Origin: Helicobacter pylori_CU
GTDB taxonomy: Bacteria > Campylobacterota > Campylobacteria > Campylobacterales > Helicobacteraceae
Length of the DNA: 64,000 nucleotides
Assembly (NCBI RefSeq): GCF_000259235.1
Contig: NC_017733.1
Coordinates: 124,001-188,000 of the forward strand
Direction: 5' to 3'
This document shows, one piece after another, positions 34,304-42,730 of this stretch (position 1 is the first letter of the stretch; every line of letters begins with the position of its first letter). Below the pieces are notes generated by a model. It had not been told where the DNA came from. It worked only from the letters and a program-made list of their open reading frames with translations, and did no database searches. The translations under genes and the position numbers were made by a program.

Positions 34304-35224
34304 ATGATAAAGAGTTGGACCAAAAAGTGGTTTTTGATTTTATTTTTAATGGCGAGTTGTTTTGGTCATTTGGTGGCTACAACCGGTGAGAAATATTTTA
34401 AGATGGCTAATCAAGCCCTTAAGAGAGGGGATTACCATAGAGCGGTGGCTTTTTATAAGAGGAGCTGTAATTTGAGGGTGGGGGTTGGTTGCACGAGTCT
34501 AGGCTCTATGTATGAAGATGGCGATGGCGTGGATCAGAGTATTCCAAAAGCCGTTTTTTATTACAGAAGGGGGTGCAATTTGAGGAATTATTTGGCTTGT
34601 GCGAGTCTAGGCTCTATGTATGAAGATGGCGACGGCGTGCAAAAAAATCTTCCAAAGGCTATCTATTATTATAGGAGAGGGTGTCATTTAAAAGGTGGGG
34701 TGAGTTGTGGGAGTTTGGGTTTTATGTATTTTAATGGCACGGGCGTTAAACAAAATTATGCCAAAGCCCTTTCTCTTTCTAAATACGCTTGCAGTTTGAA
34801 TTATGGCATTAGTTGTAACTTTGTAGGGTATATGTATAGGAGTGCCAAAGGTGTGGAGAAGGATTTGAAAAAAGCCCTTGCGAATTTTAAAAGAGGGTGC
34901 CATTTGAAAGACGGAGCGAGCTGTGTGAGTTTGGGATACATGTATGAAGTCGGTATGGATGTCAAGCAAAATAGAGAGCAAGCCTTGAATCTTTATAAAA
35001 AGGGTTGTTATTTAAAAAGGGGGAGCGGTTGTCATAATGTGGCGGTGATGTATTACACGGGTAAGGGCGCTCCAAAGGATTTAGATAAAGCCATTTCGTA
35101 TTATAAGAAAGGGTGTGCTTTAGGCTTTAGTGGTAGTTGTAAAGTGTTAGAAGAAGTGATTGGCAAGAAGTCTGATAATTTGCAAAATGATGCGCAAAAT
35201 GACACGCAAGATGATACGCAATAA
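34304..35224 (+). CDS. hcpD: Helicobacter cysteine-rich Sel1-repeat protein HcpD
   Basis: 306 aa from ATG 34304 with AAGGAA before it; an open frame extends 14 codons upstream (34262) without ribosome site. A signal peptide (KKWFLILFLMASCFGHLVA) precedes seven Sel1-like 36-residue repeats, each with a Cys pair eight residues apart (for example CNLRVGVGC, CNLRNYLAC, CHLKGGVSC) that makes a disulfide per repeat. The C-terminal tail NDAQNDTQDDTQ is a short degenerate repeat. Hcp proteins are secreted and recognised by the host immune system. Position matches HcpD (HP0160). Confidence 0.93.
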   Translation: MIKSWTKKWFLILFLMASCFGHLVATTGEKYFKMANQALKRGDYHRAVAFYKRSCNLRVGVGCTSLGSMYEDGDGVDQSIPKAVFYYRRGCNLRNYLACASLGSMYEDGDGVQKNLPKAIYYYRRGCHLKGGVSCGSLGFMYFNGTGVKQNYAKALSLSKYACSLNYGISCNFVGYMYRSAKGVEKDLKKALANFKRGCHLKDGASCVSLGYMYEVGMDVKQNREQALNLYKKGCYLKRGSGCHNVAVMYYTGKGAPKDLDKAISYYKKGCALGFSGSCKVLEEVIGKKSDNLQNDAQNDTQDDTQ

Positions 35225-35439
35225 GCCAGAGTTTAGGGGCTAATGATTAAAACTCATCTTATAGAAATCTTTCACCTCTCTTGTTATCAAATAGGGATTG
35301 AGCGTCTCTATTGATGAATATTGAGACGCAATAAAATCTAAACGCTTAGAATTTGGATCCGCTCTCATCTGCTAATAACTAAAGTCTTATTGATTTTTTA
35401 ATTTTTTAAAAAATGGGGTTTTGATCATTCTATTTTCAA

Positions 35440-35560
35440 ACTCATTTCCTTAAGTAGGATAGGGGGGTATTTTGAAATAATCCCCTTACAACCCTCCCTT
35501 AACCCCAAGACCGCTTCTAAAAAGCTATCGTTTGACTAGGAATCAAGCTCTTTACTATTT
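35440..35560 (-). repeat. Intergenic palindromic repeat, copy D
   Basis: On the minus strand it reads GAGCTTGATTC...TCAAACGATAG, then AGAAGCGGTCTTGGGGTTAAGG and the core GGGGATTATTTCAAAATACC with CCCC at 35462-35485, followed by TATCCTACTTA. The order of modules matches copy A. Confidence 0.6.
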
Positions 35561-35650
35561 TTATTTTTAAAAATACTTTGAGTATTTTAAACTCCTTAGC
35601 GGAAAGCCCAAATACCTTTAGCGTTTGAATTGAACGCTACTCATTCATAG

Positions 35651-35850
35651 TATAATATTCCCATGCATTCGCATCTATGGTAGGAAGCGTTGGGAGTTAC
35701 GCCTTTTAAAGGTATGATGCGTAAAAGATTAAATGCGCTTTGAACGCTCAAACTCTGTAAAATCCCTATGATAGAAACACAGAGTGAAAGCCAAACTCTC
35801 CCCAAAACATCAGTCTAAAAAAGCCTAAATGCCTTTAGCGTGAGCGTTTC
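35651..35850 (+). ncRNA. Candidate small RNA (plus strand)
   Basis: TATAAT at 35651-35656 would start an RNA near 35663. It contains a 7-bp stem (35752-35758 with 35779-35785) and could end near 35850. Only mini-frames of 6-16 codons occur, such as MMRKRLNAL after AAAGGT. I looked for AapA-type toxin peptides (Helicobacter type I toxin-antitoxin) and did not find one. Tentative. Confidence 0.25.
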
Positions 35851-35858
35851 ACTTTCAC
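35822..35858 (-). ncRNA. Candidate short minus-strand RNA
   Basis: A minus-strand TATAAT (~35864-35869) would start a short RNA beginning about GTGAAAGTGAAACGC. A GCTAAAGGCATTTAGGC hairpin followed by six T is a compact terminator. The RNA would be about 40 nt and antisense to the 3' part of the plus-strand candidate. Tentative. Confidence 0.25.
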
Positions 35859-35895
35859 TATGGATTATAAAAATGCCTTTGAGCCTTTTTGCATT

Positions 35896-36618
35896 TCACT
35901 CAATATTGGTATAAAGTGCGACCACATCATCATCGTCTTCAATCCTATCCAATAATTTTTCGGTAAGCTCCATTTGCTCGTCATTCAATTCAATGGGCGT
36001 TGTGGCGATGCGTTGCAAACTCGCTTTTAAAATGGGTAATTTCAAGCTTTCAAACCCCTCATTTAAGAGCTTGAAGCTGTTATAATCCCCTCTAATAATA
36101 ATTTTATCCTCCACTTCTTCTAATTCTTCCAAACCATAATCAATGAGGGCGAACTCTAAATCTTCTAGGCTGAGCTTTAAATTCTCCACTTCACTTTTCA
36201 AGCATTCAAACACGCTTTTTCTATTAAACATAAACTCTAAAGAGCCATTAGGCACGATGCTCGCCCCTTGCGTTTTATTGAAATAGCTTTTAAGGTTGGC
36301 GATCGTTCTAGTGGGGTTATCAGTCATGCATTCCATGATGATTAGCACGCCAAAATTCGCCTTACCCTCATAAGTGATTTCGCTCAAATTCCCCTCTTTA
36401 CTGCTCGCTCTTTTAATCGCCGCATCAATGTTGTCTTTAGGCATGTTTTGCGCTTTAGCGTTTAAAATCGCTGTTCGCAGTTTGGCGTTCGTGTCCGGCT
36501 CGCTCCCGCCATCTTTTGCCGCTAGAGTGATCGCTTTGGCGAGCTTGGGGAAAACCTTACTCATCTTATCCCATCGTTTTTCTTTGGCCGCTCTTCTGTA
36601 TTCAAACGCTCGTCCCAT
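35896..36618 (-). CDS. YebC/PmpR family transcription or translation regulator
   Basis: 240 aa, starting MGRAFEYRRAAKEKRWDKMS and containing GGSEPDTNAKLR and NMPKDNIDAAIKRA, the YebC/TACO1 signatures. These act as DNA-binding regulators or as ribosome factors helping polyproline translation. The C-terminus has acidic clusters (EDDDD). Starts directly after hemB, so it belongs to the arsRS-hemB block. Confidence 0.93.
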   Translation of the reverse strand: MGRAFEYRRAAKEKRWDKMSKVFPKLAKAITLAAKDGGSEPDTNAKLRTAILNAKAQNMPKDNIDAAIKRASSKEGNLSEITYEGKANFGVLIIMECMTDNPTRTIANLKSYFNKTQGASIVPNGSLEFMFNRKSVFECLKSEVENLKLSLEDLEFALIDYGLEELEEVEDKIIIRGDYNSFKLLNEGFESLKLPILKASLQRIATTPIELNDEQMELTEKLLDRIEDDDDVVALYTNIE

Positions 36619-37590
36619 TCAATTCCTTTGTAATAAGTTAGCCACTTCTTTAGCATGATAGCTGATAATCATATCCGCTCCCGCTCTTTTAAAACAAGTC
36701 ATCGTTTCTAACAAAATGCTTTCATAGTTGATCAGGTTGTGTTTTTGTGCGAGTTTGAGCATGGCGTATTCCCCACTCACGTTATAGAGCGCTAAAGGGA
36801 GCAAAGTGTGATCTCTAATTTCTTTAACAATATCCAAATACGCTAAAGCCGGCTTCACCATTAAAATATCCGCGCCCTGCTTTTCATCTTCTAAACTTTC
36901 TAAAAGCGCTTCTTTTTGATTAGCGTAATCCATTTGATAGCTTTTGCGATCGCCAAAACTTGGCGCAGAATTGGCCACATCTCTAAAAGGCCCGTAATAA
37001 CTGCTCGCAAATTTAGTGGAATAGCTCATGATGGGCGTGTGAAAATACCCGGCGTTATCTAGCGTTTTTCTCAAGCTTAAAACATTGCCATCCATCATGT
37101 TGCTTGGGGCTAGAATATCCACGCCGCTTTCGGCTAAAATAAGCCCTTGAAGATTTAAAATCTCTAGCGTTTTGTCGTTAGACACAGAATCGTTTTCTAA
37201 AATCCCGCAATGCCCATGGTCGGTGTATTCACAAAAACACAAATCCGCTATAACGATCAAATCCTTGAATCGTTTTTTAACCTCTTTGGTGGCTTTTGCG
37301 ACAATGTGATCCTTATTTAACGCATGGCTTCCTGTAGCGTCCTTATGTTTAGGAATGCCAAACAATAAAACGGCTTTGATGCCAAGCTCCACTAATTCTT
37401 CGCATTCTTTTAAAAGAGACTCCATGCTCATTTGATACACGCCAGGCATGGAGCTGATTTCATTTTTAATACAACTATCGCTTTCTATGACAAATAAGGG
37501 AGCGATGAAATCATCAATATTTAAACGCGTTTCTCTTAGCATTGCCCTTAAATTTTCGCTGCTTCGTAATCTTCTCAATCGTTTGAACAT
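36619..37590 (-). CDS. hemB: Delta-aminolevulinic acid dehydratase (porphobilinogen synthase)
   Basis: 323 aa; condenses two 5-aminolevulinate molecules in heme synthesis, needed for cytochromes such as CcoNOP. Metal-site Cys in DLCFCEYTDHGHCG, Schiff-base lysines in KFASSYYGPFRDV (upstream) and ADILMVKPALAYLD. The start MFKRLRRLRSSENLR is normal. Upstream is arsS, whose frame could overlap this start (see findings). Confidence 0.96.
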   Translation of the reverse strand: MFKRLRRLRSSENLRAMLRETRLNIDDFIAPLFVIESDSCIKNEISSMPGVYQMSMESLLKECEELVELGIKAVLLFGIPKHKDATGSHALNKDHIVAKATKEVKKRFKDLIVIADLCFCEYTDHGHCGILENDSVSNDKTLEILNLQGLILAESGVDILAPSNMMDGNVLSLRKTLDNAGYFHTPIMSYSTKFASSYYGPFRDVANSAPSFGDRKSYQMDYANQKEALLESLEDEKQGADILMVKPALAYLDIVKEIRDHTLLPLALYNVSGEYAMLKLAQKHNLINYESILLETMTCFKRAGADMIISYHAKEVANLLQRN

Positions 37591-37660
37591 GTTCTCTCTT
37601 TTTGTTTTTCTTTAACCCCACAATTGGCTTTTTCTATCCCCTTCATTCCCTTCATCTCTC

Positions 37661-38941
37661 TCAAATTTTCGGGGGGGGGGGTAGCTCTTCATTATCCTCT
37701 TCTAAATCGTAAAAACTATTAAAAACGCAATCATGGATAGTGAAACAAATTCTCCCATTGCTGTAATGATAGCTCAAATTCAATCCCATAGCCTCTAAAG
37801 CGTTTTTAATGATATACATGCCCAACCCAAAACCATGGGCTTGGCTGGGGTTAGAAGATTTAAAGTAGGGTTGCAAATATTTTTCAAAATCTTCTTTTAA
37901 AGGTTTGCTTTTATTAGACACCACTAAATTATTGCCTATGAAATCCAAAAACACCTGTTTGTCATCGCTGTATTTGATCGCATTATCTACCATGTTTTTT
38001 AACGCTATAGCAAACAATTCAAAATCCGCTTCAATAATGTAATTGGAAGAGGATACATGGATAGGGTTTTCTTTATTCTCGTCAATCAAAAGCATTTTTT
38101 CAATTTTATCGATCAAATCGCTCATTAAAAATTTTTCTTTATTACTCCCATAATTTTTGGAAGCGAGCTGCTCAATGCGGGCAAATTGCTCAATCAGCGT
38201 GTTCAGGTGATCAAAAATGAAAATGAAGCGTTTTTGTGGCAATTCTTCTTTGAGCATGGAGCTTAGTATCTTGCCCTTAGTGATAGGGGTGCGCAGTTCA
38301 TGCATGATAGAGCGCAAAAATAAAACCCGAGATTCATTCATCGCATTGATTTTTTGGATGCAATTGTCAAATTCGTTAGCCAGATCCCCTATTTCATCTT
38401 TTTGCTTGCTTTTACAACTCACGCTTTTATCCCCTTGAGCGAATCGCTTCACTTGGGATCTCAACTCTCTTAAGGGCAACAAACTCTGTAAAACAAATAA
38501 AAAGAGGAATAAAATCAACAATAAACCTACCGTGATCGCCAAGAAATAGTTCCTATAAGAAACCGAATGCAAATCTTTATAAAGCACAAAATGCTCATCC
38601 TTTTTTAAAAGGATAAAAACCATATCGCTGAATTTAAACACTTCCGCATACCCAATATTCCTGTGGTGCAACTGGTGGCGTCTTTTGGCTAAAACCTTTT
38701 CTAAATTTTCTATTGTGGTTTCTCTAAAGCCAATTTTATAGAGGTAATCTTCTATGGCTCTATAATCAGAGTAGTTATTTAAAATTTCATTGATAGTGGT
38801 AACAAACTGGTAATGGCGCATTTCGTTTTGATAGTTTTCGTGACTGATTTGAGAAGACACGAAATAGTAAGCGAACGCTCCAAAACTAAAGAGCGTTATC
38901 ATAAACAAAGCGACAACTTTAAAAAAGATAGAGAAACGCAA
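37661..38941 (-). CDS. arsS: Acid-responsive sensor histidine kinase ArsS
   Basis: 426 aa in this C-tract state. Two membrane helices (residues ~8-28 and ~135-155) flank a periplasmic acid-sensing domain rich in His (RRHQLHHRN). Then a HAMP-like linker, the DHp motif HELRTPITKGK with the phospho-His, and the ATPase N-box DNAIKYS and GFGLGMYI G-box. The gene ends in a run of 11 G (37671-37681; C in sense), giving the tail LPPPPKI. Regulates urease and acid-adaptation genes with ArsR. Starts 23 bases after arsR. Confidence 0.95.
   Translation of the reverse strand: MRFSIFFKVVALFMITLFSFGAFAYYFVSSQISHENYQNEMRHYQFVTTINEILNNYSDYRAIEDYLYKIGFRETTIENLEKVLAKRRHQLHHRNIGYAEVFKFSDMVFILLKKDEHFVLYKDLHSVSYRNYFLAITVGLLLILFLFLFVLQSLLPLRELRSQVKRFAQGDKSVSCKSKQKDEIGDLANEFDNCIQKINAMNESRVLFLRSIMHELRTPITKGKILSSMLKEELPQKRFIFIFDHLNTLIEQFARIEQLASKNYGSNKEKFLMSDLIDKIEKMLLIDENKENPIHVSSSNYIIEADFELFAIALKNMVDNAIKYSDDKQVFLDFIGNNLVVSNKSKPLKEDFEKYLQPYFKSSNPSQAHGFGLGMYIIKNALEAMGLNLSYHYSNGRICFTIHDCVFNSFYDLEEDNEELPPPPKI
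37671..37681 (-). repeat. Homopolymer tract (C11 in arsS sense)
   Basis: Eleven G on the plus strand at the 3' end of arsS. Slipped-strand change is known to vary the ArsS C-terminus. With 11 C the product ends PPPPKI; 10 C gives a tail ending SQLWG; 12 C gives a longer tail that runs into hemB. Confidence 0.97.
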
Positions 38942-38964
38942 AACCCCTTAACTCCTTATTAGAA

Positions 38965-39642
38965 TCAGTATTCTAATTTATAACCAATCCCTCTAACAGA
39001 GATGATGTATTGCGGTTGTTTAGGATTTTTTTCAATCTTAGATCGCAAACGGCCAATGATCACATCAATGCTTTTATTAGAGCTTTCAGGGTTGATGCTC
39101 TCGCTCTCAATCGCAATGCTTTCACGGCTAAACACATAACCTTTTTTGCTAATGAGAAGCGAAAGGATTTCATATTCAGCCCTAGTTAAGTCTAGCTTTT
39201 TTTCATGCATATACACTTCTCGGCTATCCTTATCCACCCTAAAGATATTCGCATCGCCTGGCTCACTCACTTCTTCTTTTTTGTGAGAACGCCTGAGCAA
39301 GGATTGGATGCGAGCTAGTAATTCCTTAGGATCATAGGGTTTAGGGAGGTAATCATCAGCCCCATAATCTAGCGCTTTAATCTTATCTTCCACATCGCTT
39401 CTTGCTGAAGAAATAATAATAGGGATATGTTTTTGTTTGGAGATGCGCCTACACACTTCAAGCCCGTCTAAATTAGGCAAAGTTAAATCCAACAACAACA
39501 AATCATAATTTTGTGTGTTAGCCGCACTAAGACCGGTATATGGCTCATCGTAATTGGTTACATGAATGCCATGTTGGAGCAAAAACTCGCTCAAAAACTC
39601 GGCTAATTCTATATCATCTTCTATCATTAAAACTTCTATCAT
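38965..39642 (-). CDS. arsR: Acid-response regulator ArsR
   Basis: 225 aa OmpR/PhoB type. Receiver domain with phospho-Asp in LLLLDLTLPNLDG (residue ~52), the switch residues and Lys in LPKPYDPKELLARI, and a C-terminal winged-helix domain (TRAEYEILSLLISKKGYVFSRE, VIIGRLRSKIE). Pairs with ArsS. ArsR is essential in H. pylori, unlike ArsS. Confidence 0.96.
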   Translation of the reverse strand: MIEVLMIEDDIELAEFLSEFLLQHGIHVTNYDEPYTGLSAANTQNYDLLLLDLTLPNLDGLEVCRRISKQKHIPIIISSARSDVEDKIKALDYGADDYLPKPYDPKELLARIQSLLRRSHKKEEVSEPGDANIFRVDKDSREVYMHEKKLDLTRAEYEILSLLISKKGYVFSRESIAIESESINPESSNKSIDVIIGRLRSKIEKNPKQPQYIISVRGIGYKLEY

Positions 39643-39685
39643 ACTTCAATTAACTCCTTCAATGATTTCTATAACTTTAAAAACG

Positions 39686-39720
39686 ATTAACTTTGTTAAT
39701 GTTTTAGGGAACCAATTCTA
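39686..39720 (-). promoter_or_regulatory. Upstream region of arsR: -10 and palindrome
   Basis: On the minus strand TAGAAT (39715-39720) is a likely -10. Between it and the start lies a perfect palindrome, ATTAAC-TTT-GTTAAT (39686-39700), which could bind ArsR itself for autoregulation. Binding is inferred, not shown. Confidence 0.4.
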
Positions 39721-39798
39721 GCATTTTATTATTAAAGATACCTTGAAAATATCTTAAAAATAAAAATTCAAAACATTATCATAGTTATTAATGGGATT

Positions 39799-39845
39799 TA
39801 AGGCTTTGTTTTCATGGAATATTGAAAATTAAAGCCTTATTTTTT
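39799..39845 (+). terminator. Stem-loop with T-run between arsR and HP0167-like gene
   Basis: TAAGGCTTT (39799-39807) pairs with AAAGCCTTA (39831-39839), followed by TTTTTT on the plus strand. As both flanking genes run on the minus strand, the plus-oriented T-run suggests an antisense or divergent transcript ends here. Confidence 0.4.
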
Positions 39846-39876
39846 AATGTTTTTAAACAATTCTTTTGCTCATTTT

Positions 39877-40353
39877 TCACTCTGTGTATTCTCGCTCTAA
39901 AGATTCTAATCGTTTTTCAAGCACGCTCAATTGGTATTGCAAGAAACGCGCCACTAAATCCAAACGCTTCAGCGCTTCTTTTTCTTCTAAAGCCTGCATG
40001 CCTTTAAACAACACTAAGGTTCTTTCTAATAAGCCTTTTAAAAAAACCCGCTCGTTTGAAATTGGCGCTTGCTTAGGGGTTTGTGGCGTGATTTCTTCTA
40101 TAATGATTTCTTGTGCTTCTTCTTCTTTTTCTTCTGTGATTTTTTCTTGCGTTTCTATTTTAGCAGCGTTTTTTGGCTCTAAAGGGGTGTTAGCGTTTTT
40201 AGGGTTTGGGGTGTTTTGCAAATGAGAGGGCGTTTTGAAAAAAGAGGGCGTTTTTTGTGCCGTATTAAAACCATCATCAATGGTTTTAGCCATTTTTTCA
40301 ATTTCATTAAGGGTTTCTGAAATAATGTTTTTCAATTCCATTCTACCAGCCAT
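39877..40353 (-). CDS. Hypothetical helical protein (HP0167-like)
   Basis: 158 aa. N-terminal helix (MELKNIISETLNEIEKMAKTI), a low-complexity middle rich in Pro, Glu and Thr, then a Leu/Glu-rich helical end (LLERTLVLFKGMQALEEKEA, then LEKRLESLEREY) that may form a coiled coil. No domain recognised. Last gene of a minus-strand group; it overlaps the previous gene by 22 bases. Confidence 0.75.
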   Translation of the reverse strand: MAGRMELKNIISETLNEIEKMAKTIDDGFNTAQKTPSFFKTPSHLQNTPNPKNANTPLEPKNAAKIETQEKITEEKEEEAQEIIIEEITPQTPKQAPISNERVFLKGLLERTLVLFKGMQALEEKEALKRLDLVARFLQYQLSVLEKRLESLEREYTE

Positions 40354-40595
40354 TTTTCTAAATTCTCAACGCTCAAACGATCCCCTTTGATAAAATTCAA
40401 ATAGTGCCGCTCTAACAATGCATCGTGCTTGAAAGGAGCGCAATTTTTTTGGATTTTTTCCAAACGCTTCATTTGTTTTAACGCCTCTGCATGGTCAGGG
40501 GTTTTCTTTAAAATATTAGTATAAATTTGCAACGCTTCTTCAAAAAACCCTTGTTCTTCGTAAATATGAGCGAGCGTGATAGTTTCTAAGGGCAT
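40332..40595 (-). CDS. Small TPR-like protein (HP0168-like)
   Basis: 87 aa. The stretch ITLAHIYEEQGFFEEALQIY, followed by TNILKKTPDHAEALK, is a good TPR repeat. The rest (residues ~50-87) is not recognised. Overlap with the next gene suggests the two proteins interact. Confidence 0.75.
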   Translation of the reverse strand: MPLETITLAHIYEEQGFFEEALQIYTNILKKTPDHAEALKQMKRLEKIQKNCAPFKHDALLERHYLNFIKGDRLSVENLEKWLVEWN

Positions 40596-40628
40596 GCGTT
40601 TCTCTTAATCGTTTGTAATCCCTAATCT

Positions 40629-41909
40629 CTAAACGCCATTTTTAGACTCTACTTGGGTGCGTAAAAAACTAAAAGCCGGTAAGGGTGCGGGCAGTCGCAC
40701 TAAATTCACATTCCCGCTATGGATAGTTTCTAATTCGGTGTTATTTTCTAAAAGGATTTTATACAGCACTAAATAAGAGCGTTTTTCAAAGGTGTAAATC
40801 TTGCCAATTTCATTGACTATGGGCGTGATAGCCGCATTTTTGGGGGCGATGATTTCATAAGCTATGTTAGTGGTAGTGGTGAATTTGCATGCAAAAAAAC
40901 GCCCGTCTTCGGTGATTTCGCCATTGACTTGAAAATCCCCTTCGCTAATGGCTGTTTGGTGGTTTTGAGTATCCAATCTTTCAAAAGGCCTTCGCATCAA
41001 ATAGCCATCCGTAAAACCCCTGTTTTTAAGCGTGTTCAATTCGCTAGCATAAAAACTCGGCTTTAAGGTGTTATGGTAAAAATCATCAACCGCTAAACGA
41101 TAGATGCGCGTGGTTTGCGCGGCATAGTAACTGGACTTGGTGCGCCCTTCAATCTTGAGCGCGCTAATGGCGTTGGAACTTAAAATTTCAGCGATATGAC
41201 TAGAGAGGTTCAAATCTTTAGCGTTAAAAATATGCGTGCCTACGCCCTCTTCTTCAACCAACCTCATCATCACGCCGTTATCAGGGTTTTTCACATAATA
41301 TTCATAATCAAACCGGCAATCATTCGCGCAACTCCCTCTATTAGGCACGCGCCCCTTTTGTAAAGCCGAAATCAAGCAACGCCCTGAAAAGGCAAAGCAC
41401 ATGCTCCCATGCACAAAGATTTCTAATTCCAAATTAGGTAAGGCTTTTTTAATCTCAATCGCATCATTCAGGCTCAATTCCCTAGCGCACACGATGCGTT
41501 TAACCCCTAAATCATAAAACACTTGCGCATCTAGCGTGTTTAAAACATTCGCTTGCGTGGATAAATGGACAGGAATATGCGGGGCGATTTTTGAAGCGAG
41601 CTTGATGACACCAGGCGCAGCGATAATGAAAGCGTCTGGCTCTAGCTCTGCCATTTTATAAAGATGCTCTTCTAAAAGTTTGAGCTGTGAATTGAAAGGG
41701 AAACCATTGATCGTGGCATAGACTTTTTTATTCAATGCATGGGCGTAGTCAATCCCTTCTTTAAAGGTCTCTAAAGTGAATTCCTTGCTAGCGCGATTGC
41801 GTAAAGAAAAATGGCTTACCCCCCCATAAACCGCATCAGCCCCATAGTTGAGAGCGATTTTAAGTTTTTTTAAATTACCAGCTGGAGAGAGTAATTCAAC
41901 TTGGTTCAA
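40629..41909 (-). CDS. trhP: U32 family protein (tRNA hydroxylation, TrhP/PrtC-like)
   Basis: 426 aa. Starts NQVELLSPAGNLKKLKIALN and has the U32 signature ELEIFVHGSMCFAFSGRCLIS, then SCANDCRFDY with conserved cysteines. Once called a collagenase (PrtC), the family is now known to hydroxylate uridine 34 of tRNA using prephenate. Which substrate applies here is inferred by homology. Confidence 0.88.
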   Translation of the reverse strand: MNQVELLSPAGNLKKLKIALNYGADAVYGGVSHFSLRNRASKEFTLETFKEGIDYAHALNKKVYATINGFPFNSQLKLLEEHLYKMAELEPDAFIIAAPGVIKLASKIAPHIPVHLSTQANVLNTLDAQVFYDLGVKRIVCARELSLNDAIEIKKALPNLELEIFVHGSMCFAFSGRCLISALQKGRVPNRGSCANDCRFDYEYYVKNPDNGVMMRLVEEEGVGTHIFNAKDLNLSSHIAEILSSNAISALKIEGRTKSSYYAAQTTRIYRLAVDDFYHNTLKPSFYASELNTLKNRGFTDGYLMRRPFERLDTQNHQTAISEGDFQVNGEITEDGRFFACKFTTTTNIAYEIIAPKNAAITPIVNEIGKIYTFEKRSYLVLYKILLENNTELETIHSGNVNLVRLPAPLPAFSFLRTQVESKNGV

Positions 41910-41911
41910 AA

Positions 41912-42661
41912 CTATTTGGCTCCAAAAGAAGCGATCAAAGCTTCAATATCATCAGCGCTAGCTAAATCTTTATCGTCATCGCCGGTGATAAAAGTCGCTG
42001 AACTCACGCGCTTAGAATCATCAATTTTGCCTTCAAAAAGCGAATTCATGTATTGGCTGAGCGCTCGCATGACATTAACCACTCGTTCAATTTTTTGGCG
42101 GTGGATGTCTTGAAATTGCATAATATCCATCGCTTGCATGGAGCTATCAGAGCAATTGGTGGCTTCTTCTTCAATGTTTTTAAGGGCGTTTAGGATTTCT
42201 TGTTGCTCATTGAGCGCGGTTTTAAAAGATTCCACATGGGGGAAATGCGCATGCAAATTGTCAAAAATTTCTTGGTGTTTTTGCAAAGGTTCTTGGATTT
42301 TTTTAACCATTTTAGCGATCTTTTCAGCACTAGCCCCAATCAGATCCAATTGATCAAAAATCTGCGTGGCTTTCACTTCAGAATCTCTTGTAACATCGTC
42401 TAATTGATGCACGACTTTATGTTCTTCAGTGGGGGGAGGGGGAGGCCATTCATTGGGGCTAATCTTGCCGTATTTTTCAGCGTCCTCTTTTTTGACGGTC
42501 ATTTTTTCACTAGAACCGGAATTCTCTTTACTCTCTTTAGGCTCTTCTTTAGTTTCTTCTTTCTCTTTAGTGGGTTCTTTAGCCTCTTCTTTAGCCTCTA
42601 AGGCTCCCAAGTTTTCCAAATCGCCACCATTCATCAAAGCATCTAATTCTTCTTGTGTCAT
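41912..42661 (-). CDS. cheZ: Chemotaxis phosphatase CheZ (remote homologue)
   Basis: 249 aa. An N-terminal MTQEELDALMNGGD resembling FliM/FliN starts, a Lys/Glu-rich linker (residues ~20-60) and a long helical region with the catalytic CheZ motif MDIMQFQDIHRQKIERVVN; it ends in SADDIEALIASFGAK, as CheZ C-termini that bind CheY-P do. CheZ removes phosphate from CheY. The gene was identified as CheZ in H. pylori (HP0170). It starts 2 bases upstream of the U32 gene end. Confidence 0.88.
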   Translation of the reverse strand: MTQEELDALMNGGDLENLGALEAKEEAKEPTKEKEETKEEPKESKENSGSSEKMTVKKEDAEKYGKISPNEWPPPPPTEEHKVVHQLDDVTRDSEVKATQIFDQLDLIGASAEKIAKMVKKIQEPLQKHQEIFDNLHAHFPHVESFKTALNEQQEILNALKNIEEEATNCSDSSMQAMDIMQFQDIHRQKIERVVNVMRALSQYMNSLFEGKIDDSKRVSSATFITGDDDKDLASADDIEALIASFGAK

Positions 42662-42730
42662 TGTCGTTCCTTATGCGTTTAAAAAGCGTTTTATAGTAAC
42701 CATAATTTATCGGCTGTCATTTTAGCGCAC

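Larger units (their letters stand above)
35225..35895. other. 670-base gene-free locus with repeat and hairpins
   Basis: No coding frame is supported. From left to right: AT-rich spacer, repeat copy D (minus orientation), a hairpin AGCGTT/AACGCT (35620-35638), a TATAAT on the plus strand (35651-35656), an ACTCTGT/ACAGAGT stem (35752-35785), and near the right end a TATAAT on the minus strand (~35864-35869) followed by a hairpin ending in six T (~35822-35846). The layout fits one plus and one minus small RNA that overlap. Confidence 0.5.

Noticed and set aside
35225..35895. AapA/IsoA type I toxin-antitoxin locus
   Set aside because: I looked for the AapA-type peptide (SWKTLY and similar) on both strands and found none; only the RNA layout is suggestive.
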